DNA of 38,694 bases from Bacillota bacterium (GCA_029776595.1 JAKOSX010000119.1:1-38694); one strand, 5' to 3'. Counted from the first letter of the stretch, positions 17,150 through 25,945 are shown. Notes: generated by a model from the sequence alone, not told the origin. A program made the numbers and translations.

Positions 17150-19687
17150 ATGACAACACACTGGATTACCGCAATTATCGACGGTGTTATTGTTATTTTT
17201 GCCGCATTTCTCATATTTATGGCTCTTCAATGGAAGAGACGTCACGCCGCCAAAAGCGCCCGGACCCATTCATTGCTGCATGCCAAACAGTTAATGGCCC
17301 AAGGCCGTTATGCCGAAGCACTGACCCAGCTTAACGCGCTGGCTTCGACCCTCGGCCGTCATCCGAAAAACGCCGTGGATATCCATTTGTGCCAGGGTAT
17401 TTGTTTAAGAGAAATCGGGATTTTTCAACGGGAGCCCGATTCGCTTCGCGCTGCCATTCCCCAGCTTGAAAAAGCATATAAACTGTGTGCCAACAAAAAA
17501 CCTATAGTCGCTGCCAAAGTTCTTTATGAGCTGAGCCGTTGTTATTTAGCATTGGCAGATTTTGAATCCAAAGAGATTTTTTTAGCCAAAGCCATTGCTG
17601 CTTCGAAAGAAGCCATTGCGCAGATATCTGCCAAAGCGGCTCCGACGCTCTGGGCACAGCTCCACCACCAACAAGGAATCTGTTGTTACCAGATCTCCCA
17701 TATCCGTCGGGACGAAGCATTGCCGTTTTTAACCAACTCCGTCGCTGCACTGCAGGAAGCCCTGAACCATTTCTCCGAAAAAAAACAGCCTTATGAGTGG
17801 GCATTGACGCAATTAGCGTTAAGCCATTCTTACCGGGATCTGGCCAATTATGAAAATGCCCAGGCCAATTTGGACGCTTCTGTGGAAGCGGCAACCCGGG
17901 CGGCAGGCTTTTTTACTTATAAATCCTATCCTTCTTCCTATGCTGCGGTTCAATTGAGTTTAGGCGATACATACCTGGCCCTTTTCAAAAATGAAGCCGG
18001 AGGCCGTTATCTGTCCAGGGCATTCCGCGCTTTCAAACGGACGTTGAAAGTCTACCATCCTGAACTGAATCCTTTGGAATACGCCCGCGTCTATCAGCGG
18101 CTTCAAATTCTCTTTGAATTGGCCGCCAAGGCGACGAATAAATCCAAATATCTGCGGCGTTCGCTCGATTCAGCCGACATCGCCCTTTCCGTCTTTACTT
18201 TAAAACGTTACCCCCATAATTACGCTTCCATTTATTTTCACAAAGGCATCTGCTTTAATGAACTGGCCAACCATACGGATACGGAGCAAAACTTAACCTC
18301 CGCTTTGTCGGCTTTGAACGAGACCACCAAAGTCTATTTTGGCAGAACCCATCATGAGATATACCTGGACACATTGTGGCTGCGCAGCCAAATCCTTTAC
18401 CGGCTGGCAGACTTGAAACAATCCCATGAGTTACTGTCCCAGGCCCTGGTCTGCCTCAAACCCCTTCTTCAAAACGAATTTTCCAAAAAAAATCCCCAAG
18501 TTTATCTGCTGGCAGGCGATATTTATCAAAAACTGGCAGACTGGCAACACTCCCAGGAACACCTGGAGGAAGCCATTGACGTTTACGAGGTCGGCCTGGC
18601 CCATTTCCCGGCCGTCTCCGTTCCGGAAGAACACGCCAACATCCAATGCCAATTAGGAAAATGCCGGTTGACTCTGGGAATCCTGACCGGACAAGCCGAA
18701 CTCTTTCTGCAAAGCGTCCGTTCCTTGGAGACTGCCAAAGCGTTATTTGAAGCTGAATCAAAAGACGACAGATTACAGGAAACCATGAGCATTTTGGGAC
18801 AAGCTTACTATCAGTTGGCATCTGTTGAAAATAAACAGGCAAACTTGGAAAAAGCCCTTTCCTGCTACCAACATTCCCTGCAATTATGCCAAAACCAAAA
18901 GCCGGAAATATTAATTCCGCTGTATCGGAACCAAGGCCTCATCCTGAAATCGCTGAGCCGGTATAAATCAAAGCAGGCATACCTTGAGCAGGCCATCCAG
19001 GCCTTTCAAAAAGCTCTCAAGCTCTACCCGGAAGAAAACTCCTCTCCGGAACATGGCTTGCTCCTGATGCATTTGGGCGAGACCTATCTCGAACTGGCCG
19101 ATGTTACCGAGAAAGAATATAATTTAAGCCGGGCCAAGAATTATTTTGAAAAAGCCGTCGACAATCTGGATTCTAAGGAACATCCTCTCGATTATGCCCG
19201 GACCCAAAACCTGATTGGAAATACCCTTTTGGAACTGGCTGACTTCGGTAACAGCGCAATCCTGTTGAATGAAGCCATTCATGCATTCAATACGGCATTG
19301 GGTATTTATTCCCCTAAAAACGCTCCGGAGAATTATGCCGATACCCTCAACGCCCTTGGCGTGGCCTATCAAAACCTGGCGGAAGCGTCTCCCAAAAATC
19401 GGGAGATCAATCTTCTCAACGCCATCCAGTCGCTCAAGGAAGCCCTCCGGATTTATACCCTCCGGGACTATCCTTCCGAATATGCCATGGTCCAAAATAA
19501 TCTGGGTTCCGCCTACAGTTTGTTGGCAGAAACTCAACACCGGGACCAAAACCTGAAACTGGCGCTTAAGGCCTTTGAAGAGGCCGCCCGCATTTACACC
19601 CCGAAGGATTATCCGGACAATGCCCGCAAAGTCCGGATGAACATCGAAAAAATCCGAGGCCGCTTCCGCCTGCAGGTTAAATCATAA
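17150..19687 (+). CDS. large TPR-repeat protein with N-terminal membrane anchor
   Basis: TM segment WITAIIDGVIVIFAAFLIFMALQW, then many degenerate repeats around P..YA..Q..LG..Y..LA......L..AL.AF..AL.IY. AAGGAGG SD before ATG 17150. Confidence 0.9.
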   Translation: MTTHWITAIIDGVIVIFAAFLIFMALQWKRRHAAKSARTHSLLHAKQLMAQGRYAEALTQLNALASTLGRHPKNAVDIHLCQGICLREIGIFQREPDSLRAAIPQLEKAYKLCANKKPIVAAKVLYELSRCYLALADFESKEIFLAKAIAASKEAIAQISAKAAPTLWAQLHHQQGICCYQISHIRRDEALPFLTNSVAALQEALNHFSEKKQPYEWALTQLALSHSYRDLANYENAQANLDASVEAATRAAGFFTYKSYPSSYAAVQLSLGDTYLALFKNEAGGRYLSRAFRAFKRTLKVYHPELNPLEYARVYQRLQILFELAAKATNKSKYLRRSLDSADIALSVFTLKRYPHNYASIYFHKGICFNELANHTDTEQNLTSALSALNETTKVYFGRTHHEIYLDTLWLRSQILYRLADLKQSHELLSQALVCLKPLLQNEFSKKNPQVYLLAGDIYQKLADWQHSQEHLEEAIDVYEVGLAHFPAVSVPEEHANIQCQLGKCRLTLGILTGQAELFLQSVRSLETAKALFEAESKDDRLQETMSILGQAYYQLASVENKQANLEKALSCYQHSLQLCQNQKPEILIPLYRNQGLILKSLSRYKSKQAYLEQAIQAFQKALKLYPEENSSPEHGLLLMHLGETYLELADVTEKEYNLSRAKNYFEKAVDNLDSKEHPLDYARTQNLIGNTLLELADFGNSAILLNEAIHAFNTALGIYSPKNAPENYADTLNALGVAYQNLAEASPKNREINLLNAIQSLKEALRIYTLRDYPSEYAMVQNNLGSAYSLLAETQHRDQNLKLALKAFEEAARIYTPKDYPDNARKVRMNIEKIRGRFRLQVKS

Positions 19688-19708
19688 TCCGGAAAATCTG
19701 TCGCCCTG

Positions 19709-21034
19709 CTATCTTTCAACCAAGGAGAGCAGGGCTTTAAAAATTTCTCCCTGTTTCGGAAAGAACGGGTGCTTCTTACTGGCCGTATCCAATAACGATC
19801 GGATGAATGGATTGTTGAGCGAACGAAGCAGGTTTTGATTCCGTTCTTTTTGCCGCTCCAGCTTTTCACATAGCTGATCGACAGCCAGAAGTCCCGCGCC
19901 CTGCAATAAAACTCCTAATCCCATATCCCGTGCGGAAACTTTAAGCAACCGTTTCAGACGGTTCGGTGTCAGATCAGGCCATTTTTGTAGGACTTGAGCA
20001 ATCCCGCCGCTGACCATCGGAGTCGCCATGGACGTCCCGGTTAAAGCTACATAACCGTTTTTCGTGTCCAATGACGTGATATTGGTTCCCGGCGCCACCA
20101 CGTCCGGCTTCTCGAAAAAGTCGATGGTCGGGCCCCGGCTGGACGAATCATGCAGCCGGTCATCGTCAAAACTCAGGGTTTCCTGATCATTAAAATTTCC
20201 CACCGTAATGATTCGGGGATTGATGCCAGGTGAATTGATGGTTCCCAGAGCCGGGCCGTCGTTTCCTGCAGCGGCACAGACAACGATCCCAGCTTCCCAA
20301 GCTGCAGTCGTTGCCCGGCACAACGGATCCGTCCTGTACGATTCCTGGGCTTCGGCTCCCAGCGACAGATTGATCACTTTAATCGGCAATGCCGAACGAT
20401 GGTGGATACACCATTCGATGCCGGCAATAACATCGGAGATACTACCGCCGCCGTCCCGATCCAGTACCTTCACCCCTACCAGGCGCGCTTCCGGCGCCAT
20501 ACCGCTGTACATGCCGTCGGATCGGGTTCCGTTTCCGGCAATAATCCCCGCCACGTGCGTGCCATGACCGTTGTCGTCATAGGGTTCATTCTTCTTTTGG
20601 ACCAGATCATGCCAGGCTAAAATCCGATTGGTGGGAAGCGTCAAATCATCATGGGGATATATGCCGGTATCCAATACGGCAACCACAACGCCTTTTCCGG
20701 TTAATCCCTCTCTCCGGACGGCCTCGGAACCGGTGACGGCCGTTGCCACATCCAGCGTGGCCCGGACCGGAACATTGCTCCAAATTTTACGTACCCGTTG
20801 GGAACGGGCCAACTCCTCCACGGCCTCCTCCGGACATTCCACCACCAAGGCGCGAAGCATTCCCAGTTCACCGCAGACTCTGCCCTGATTCGACTCAACC
20901 AGGGCCATGATCGCATCCTGACGCCGGCTCATCAATTCAATGATCAGGCTGACTTTTTTTGGGACTTGGGCGCCGATTTCCCGTTGTTTTCGCAACACCG
21001 GAGAAAGTTTATACATCCATTGATTGGCCAACAT
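19709..21034 (-). CDS. S8 family peptidase (AprX-like subtilase), catalytically complete
   Basis: VVAVLDTGI (Asp), NGHGTHVAG (His), AAAGNDGP (Asn), GTSMATP (Ser); N-terminal prodomain; no signal peptide. AAGGAGTGA SD supports a start at 21034. Confidence 0.94.
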   Translation of the reverse strand: MLANQWMYKLSPVLRKQREIGAQVPKKVSLIIELMSRRQDAIMALVESNQGRVCGELGMLRALVVECPEEAVEELARSQRVRKIWSNVPVRATLDVATAVTGSEAVRREGLTGKGVVVAVLDTGIYPHDDLTLPTNRILAWHDLVQKKNEPYDDNGHGTHVAGIIAGNGTRSDGMYSGMAPEARLVGVKVLDRDGGGSISDVIAGIEWCIHHRSALPIKVINLSLGAEAQESYRTDPLCRATTAAWEAGIVVCAAAGNDGPALGTINSPGINPRIITVGNFNDQETLSFDDDRLHDSSSRGPTIDFFEKPDVVAPGTNITSLDTKNGYVALTGTSMATPMVSGGIAQVLQKWPDLTPNRLKRLLKVSARDMGLGVLLQGAGLLAVDQLCEKLERQKERNQNLLRSLNNPFIRSLLDTASKKHPFFPKQGEIFKALLSLVER

Positions 21035-21141
21035 CGACTCACTCCTTGGGATTTTTAAAATATTCTCCTCGATCCCTCGGTTTAGTTTATTAGCCTTCCG
21101 GGTAATCGGCATCATGCCCAAAAGCATAAGTTATCGTGGAT

Positions 21142-22605
21142 TTATTCCGATGCAGGTTCTGGAGAAATTAAAGCCCGAATCAGTTTGGTACCCATCTCCT
21201 GTAATTCCGAATTCAACCCGCCGCCGGCCGCCCGTATTCCGGACACAACGGCTTCCCATAATCTTTCCGGATTCAGGTTTTTATCCGCCGAAGACATACC
21301 TTCAGCGTCTGATTCGGTTTTCTCTATCGTTTCTTGAAGCAATGTCAAGCCGGTCCGAATCAGTTCCGGAATCATACTGTTTCGAAGCATATTTTCCATA
21401 GCTTCATTGAGCTTCAACGCTTTCATCAGAGCAATTCCCAGCTTAAACCATTCATTGACTTGCGGATTTTGATAAAATTCCATCCGTCTCAGCAATTTAT
21501 CCAGATCAATTTGGCTCAGATACGTGATAACCTGATCGATAATAGCCTGCATCTGTTTGCGGACTAACTCGCTCAATTCGGATTCCGGAGATTTTCTCCC
21601 ATCAACCTTGGATGCATTTTTCACCCAAAGCCGCTTAGCAATCGCCCTCTTCAGCCATTCGGACGACGCAAAGGGCTGCTCTTCCAAAATACACGCGGCT
21701 ATACCGCTGAGATAGCCCACGGCTGCACCGATTTCCGCTGTCTTTCCGTCAAAGAAAGGATGATCCGGAGCCACAATCCGCCCGGCCCCTCGCTCCACCG
21801 GCCATTCACTGTCCACGACGACCAACAGACGGCGGTGCATTCCCGGCGACACTGCCATCGACCGGTCATGTTCACCGGATTCCAAACCGGTACAGACTAA
21901 AATCCCATTTTTAGCAACACGGGCCAATGCCCTGCATAGCAGATCCCGTTCATCATCGCCTTGCGCTAATGTCTTTAGCGGAACAGCCATCACTTGAACA
22001 GGATCCGATTGGCTCCCGAGACACCATTCGATGCCCAGCAGCACATCGGCCAAAGTCCCGGTAGCTTTACGGTTAAGCACTTTGACTCCAATCAACCGGG
22101 CATCCGGTGCTTGTTCGGCAATAATCCGCGCCAAATAGGTTCCATGACCATGCTCATCATACGGGACGCTCCGGCCGTTTATCATATCCGCCCAGCCTAT
22201 CAATGATTTATCCCAACGGCCGAAACCGGGCCACTGCCGGATTCCGGTGTCCAGCAAAGCAACAGTCACTCCCTTACCGGTGGCTTTCTCCCGCCGCAGC
22301 CAAGGAACGGCCATCCGGTTTACGGTGGAAGCCAACGGTTCTACCGCTGTATTGCTCCAAACCCGCCGTACCGAAGGCAACCGGGCCAACTCGGAAACCG
22401 CCGATAGTGGCACGTCAATCTCCATGGCAGGTATCAGCTTTATTTCCCGGAATACCGTTCCCTGTTGGGACTCAACAAACCCGGCGACTTTATCCCAGGC
22501 ATTTCCGAAAAGCTCCACTATCAGACTGTACCGCTCTTCCGAACGGCCGTCCATATTCCTTAACAGCGGAGACAGTTTAAGATCAGACCACAATCCACCA
22601 GCCAT
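21142..22605 (-). CDS. S8-like pseudoprotease (catalytic Ser and oxyanion Asn absent) with C-terminal extension
   Basis: Prodomain plus VALLDTGI and HGHGTYLA are retained. The GTSMATPMVSG-equivalent reads EIGAAVGYLSG; the AAAGNDG-equivalent reads TGLESGE. Confidence 0.85.
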   Translation of the reverse strand: MAGGLWSDLKLSPLLRNMDGRSEERYSLIVELFGNAWDKVAGFVESQQGTVFREIKLIPAMEIDVPLSAVSELARLPSVRRVWSNTAVEPLASTVNRMAVPWLRREKATGKGVTVALLDTGIRQWPGFGRWDKSLIGWADMINGRSVPYDEHGHGTYLARIIAEQAPDARLIGVKVLNRKATGTLADVLLGIEWCLGSQSDPVQVMAVPLKTLAQGDDERDLLCRALARVAKNGILVCTGLESGEHDRSMAVSPGMHRRLLVVVDSEWPVERGAGRIVAPDHPFFDGKTAEIGAAVGYLSGIAACILEEQPFASSEWLKRAIAKRLWVKNASKVDGRKSPESELSELVRKQMQAIIDQVITYLSQIDLDKLLRRMEFYQNPQVNEWFKLGIALMKALKLNEAMENMLRNSMIPELIRTGLTLLQETIEKTESDAEGMSSADKNLNPERLWEAVVSGIRAAGGGLNSELQEMGTKLIRALISPEPASE

Positions 22606-22621
22606 CAAAAATCCCCCACTC

Positions 22622-22897
22622 TCACTCTTTTTCGCAAAGGGCTACTTTCAGATCGGCATTGATCATCCGGACCTGCTTCATTTGTGCCAATTCTTCGATA
22701 ACTGGGGGGTCCACTTCCACCACCAACGAATGTACGCAGTTTAATCGATGGCACACCTTCCCGTTTCTGGCCTTCACCAAAGCAATCACCGGTTCAAAGT
22801 CGTCCTGGCCCACTTCGACAATGACCCGGCGCGTTCCTGACGCAGTCGCTAAACGCTCAGCTTTTAACGATGTCGCGATTTTTTTGGCCCAATCCAT
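22622..22897 (-). CDS. stand-alone S8 prodomain (inhibitor I9-like) protein
   Basis: 91 aa: RVIVEVGQDDFEPVIALVKARNGKVCHRLNCVHSLVVEVDPPVIEELAQMKQVRMINADLKVAL aligns with the N-terminal prodomains of the neighbouring S8 proteins. AAAGGAGGTGG SD. Confidence 0.82.
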   Translation of the reverse strand: MDWAKKIATSLKAERLATASGTRRVIVEVGQDDFEPVIALVKARNGKVCHRLNCVHSLVVEVDPPVIEELAQMKQVRMINADLKVALCEKE

Positions 22898-23045
22898 TCG
22901 GTCCACCTCCTTTGCGGAGCATGTCATCGACTTTATAAAACTTCAAAAAATCTGCCGTGATATATTATAGTTACAAATTTCCTAAATTGTTTCGTTACCA
23001 AAAGCATTTCATCAACGTATCGGATTGGGCTTCAAACCTATAAAC

Positions 23046-23071
23046 GGAAAAGCCCGTTTCCGGGCTTTTCC
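23046..23071 (-). terminator. hairpin terminator after micropeptide 1
   Basis: GGAAAAGCCCGTTTCCGGGCTTTTCC. Confidence 0.65.
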
Positions 23072-23110
23072 GCATCATGATGAATGGCTATTTGGACCAG
23101 AGATTAACGC

Positions 23111-23212
23111 TTAGAACAATCCGCCGCCAAAGATAATGAAGAGGAAGATAATGATCCAAATCCACCACCAGTTACCACTGCCAAACAGTCCTTCATAACG
23201 ATTATCTGCCAT
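23111..23212 (-). CDS. micropeptide 1, 33 aa hydrophobic
   Basis: MADNRYEGLFGSGNWWWIWIIIFLFIIFGGGLF*; GGGAGGTG SD. Too short for the ORF track. Confidence 0.7.
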   Translation of the reverse strand: MADNRYEGLFGSGNWWWIWIIIFLFIIFGGGLF

Positions 23213-23323
23213 TTCATTCACCTCCCGGATCATGATAATTTATTCTATGGAGATCGAACAAAGCCTGAACCGCGCTATAGTTTGAAAATGTTATGCTAAA
23301 GATATGATTTGTAACAATAACAA

Positions 23324-23343
23324 GCTGCCCTGAAACGGGCAGC
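23324..23343 (-). terminator. hairpin after micropeptide 2
   Basis: GCTGCCC-N6-GGGCAGC; minus strand continues TTGTTATTGTT. Confidence 0.5.
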
Positions 23344-23375
23344 CATTGTTTAACTGCTGTTTTCAGCGGATTTTA

Positions 23376-23480
23376 TCAGAAGCAGCCTCCGCCGCAACCC
23401 ATCACTAACAGCACAAAGATGAGGAACATTAACCAACCGTTATTGCCAAATCCACCGAAAAACCCTTTACTCTCTGCCAT
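23376..23480 (-). CDS. micropeptide 2, 34 aa hydrophobic with Cys/Gly C-terminus
   Basis: MAESKGFFGGFGNNGWLMFLIFVLLVMGCGGGCF*; AAAGGAGTG SD; paralogous to micropeptide 3. Confidence 0.75.
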   Translation of the reverse strand: MAESKGFFGGFGNNGWLMFLIFVLLVMGCGGGCF

Positions 23481-23627
23481 GTGTTTCACTCCTTTCTCGC
23501 CTTCATAAAGGCTTTGATGATAGTATATTTATATTATGTGGCTGTCAAAAGTGTCATGGGCGATTGTTATTTTCATATCGGATATAATAGTATATACCCT
23601 TTATCCTGTTACATCCGGCATCACAAA

Positions 23628-23647
23628 ATGCCGGGAAACCCCGGCAT
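23628..23647 (-). terminator. hairpin after micropeptide 3
   Basis: ATGCCGGG/CCCGGCAT stem with a short loop. Confidence 0.5.
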
Positions 23648-23671
23648 CATTTAATATACGGATACCTGATT

Positions 23672-23779
23672 TTAGAACCGGCAACCGCCGCAACCAATGA
23701 CTAAGAGAACGAAGATTAAGAACATTAACCAACCGTTATTGCCAAAACCATCAAATAAGCCTTTCACAGCATCAGCCAT
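23672..23779 (-). CDS. micropeptide 3, 35 aa hydrophobic with Cys/Gly C-terminus
   Basis: MADAVKGLFDGFGNNGWLMFLIFVLLVIGCGGCRF*; AAAGGAGGG SD; shares GFGNNGWLMFLIFVLLV with micropeptide 2. Confidence 0.75.
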   Translation of the reverse strand: MADAVKGLFDGFGNNGWLMFLIFVLLVIGCGGCRF

Positions 23780-23887
23780 AATGAAACCCTCCTTTGCATC
23801 GCCTTTATCAGGCTTCTATTGCAGTATATGAAGATGATTTCATAAATTGTTCAGGCAAATGTTATTTCCATATTGGATAAAATAATA

Positions 23888-25154
23888 TTATGCAAATGCC
23901 GGTTGCTTGGCAAAAAAGGGCCGGAATAAAGGAATACGGCGTAAGATTTCGATGATCCATCCGATAAGCCCGCGGCTTTCTGACGTTTCATCCTCGAAGA
24001 CCTCCGCTACGCTTAAGGCGCCGGATCCTTCAATGTATGGACGCAGTCCCATGTCCCGGGCATTTTGTTTCAAAATCCGTTTCACCTGGTCCGGTTTTAA
24101 TCCCGGTCTGTGTTGCAGAATTTGAGCCGCTGCCCCGGCAACCATCGGGGCGGCCATGGATGTTCCGGTCATGGTCTGATATCCCCCCACCGGGTTTTAA
24201 CGAAACGATATTGGTCCCCGGTGCCAATAAGTCCGGCTTAACCTGGTCGTCAATGGTCGGACCCACGCTGGAAGACTCATTGACAATATCATCCGAAGGA
24301 TCAACGGTGCCCCGATCATCCAGATTTCCGACAGTGATAGCTTTCGGTTCAATGCCCGGCGTGTTGATGGTCCGGGCTCCCGGACCGTCATTCCCGGCAG
24401 CCACACAAACGACTAACCCATTATCCCAAGCACTGCGCACGGCAGCACACAAAGGGTCACTCACGGAGGACTGATAAGCCGGAGCTCCCAACGACAAGTT
24501 GAGCACCCGGATATTGTAGACCGCTTGCTTCTCAAGGCACCATTCGATGGCCACCAAAATGTCGGAAATATTGCCGGTCCCCTCTTTATCCAAGGCTTTA
24601 ATGCCGACTAGATTGGCTTCAGGAGCTACACCCGTATATTTGCCTCGGGAAGACCAACCGTTTCCGGCTACAATCCCAGCCACATGAGTCCCATGGCCGT
24701 TGTCGTCATAGGGCGAGCTTTTGCCGTTCACCAGATCGTACCACCCGATTATCCTGTTTTCTGGCGATGTCAAATCAGGATGAGGTGCAATACCGGTATC
24801 GATAATGGCAACTGTCACACCTTTACCGGTATAGCCTAGGCCCTGTCCGACTTTGCTGCCGATGGTGGGAACGGCGATATCCAATAAAGCTTTCACTTTT
24901 GTATCATGCCAGATTCTCCGGACATAAGGTGCCATGGCCAGCGGCTGCAGCGCGCCGTAAGGCATCTCGATGATCGTCCATGGAAACCGGTTAAACTGGC
25001 GACGAATCACTCCGGAATTGGCTTTGACATAAGGTCCGACTCTCCGGATTTCCGGAGTGACCATCTCCACGATAAACCGGACCGGACGTTCCGGATGTTC
25101 GACGAACTCGGAATTCAACAATTCCGGGGATAACTTTTGTATCCATGATTTCAT
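23888..25154 (-). pseudogene. S8 family peptidase (AprX-like), reading frame interrupted at a G6 tract
   Basis: Frame 1 (25154..~24190) carries the Asp, His and Asn blocks. The Ser block GTSMAAPMVAG is in another frame (24190..23888). Removing one base from the C6/G6 run at 24183-24188 gives SLKPGGGYQTMTGTSMAAP. Confidence 0.8.
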
Positions 25155-25330
25155 GATAAATCCACCTCCTGCCCTATTCTCAGTATATGAAGGGCCGGAA
25201 AGATGGCGATAAGGCGAAGGTATTATCGTCGCAGCAAGGCCAGGCCTTCCCTTTATCCAGGCCGAAAAAACTTTGGTATAATTGTGATCGTCAGGATAAT
25301 AAACGCTTGGTACGGAAAAGGAGGATAATC

Positions 25331-25945
25331 ATGAAAGTATTATTGATTAACGGCAGTCCCAACGCGGACGGTTGCACCTACACCGCATTAAAAGAGGTTG
25401 CAGGCCTGATCGAGAAAAACGGCATCGAAACCGAAATCTTTCAAATTGGAAAACAAGCGGTCCAGGGATGTATCGCATGTCACAAATGTTTCGAATTGGG
25501 GCGATGCGTCTTCAATGACAAACTCTATAGTGAACTGTTGGAGCGTATCAAGGGAGCTGACGGTATCGTCATCGGCTCACCGGTATATTATGCCGGACCC
25601 AACGGCGCTCTCTGCGCCATCCTTGATCGTCTGTTCTTTTCAGCTGGCGCTTATTTGACCAATAAACCGGCGGCCGCCGTGGTCAGTTGCAGAAGAGGCG
25701 GGGCAAGTGCCGCCTTTGACAGACTGAACAAGTATTTCACCATTAACCAGATGCCCGTGGTCACGTCACAGTATTGGAATTCAGTCCACGGAATGACGTC
25801 GGAGGAAGTCAAGAAAGATTTAGAGGGGCTTCAAACGATGCGGACATTAGGGAATAATATGGCCTGGATGCTGAAGACGATTTCCGAATCAAAACAACCG
25901 CGTCCCGAAAGGGAAGAAAGGATCGCCACCAATTTTATCCGGTGA
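25331..25945 (+). CDS. NADPH-dependent FMN reductase / flavodoxin-family protein
   Basis: MKVLLINGSPNADGCTYTAL, GCIACHKCFELGRCVFND, GIVIGSPVYYAGPNG. AAGGAGG SD at the internal ATG. Confidence 0.92.
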   Translation: MKVLLINGSPNADGCTYTALKEVAGLIEKNGIETEIFQIGKQAVQGCIACHKCFELGRCVFNDKLYSELLERIKGADGIVIGSPVYYAGPNGALCAILDRLFFSAGAYLTNKPAAAVVSCRRGGASAAFDRLNKYFTINQMPVVTSQYWNSVHGMTSEEVKKDLEGLQTMRTLGNNMAWMLKTISESKQPRPEREERIATNFIR

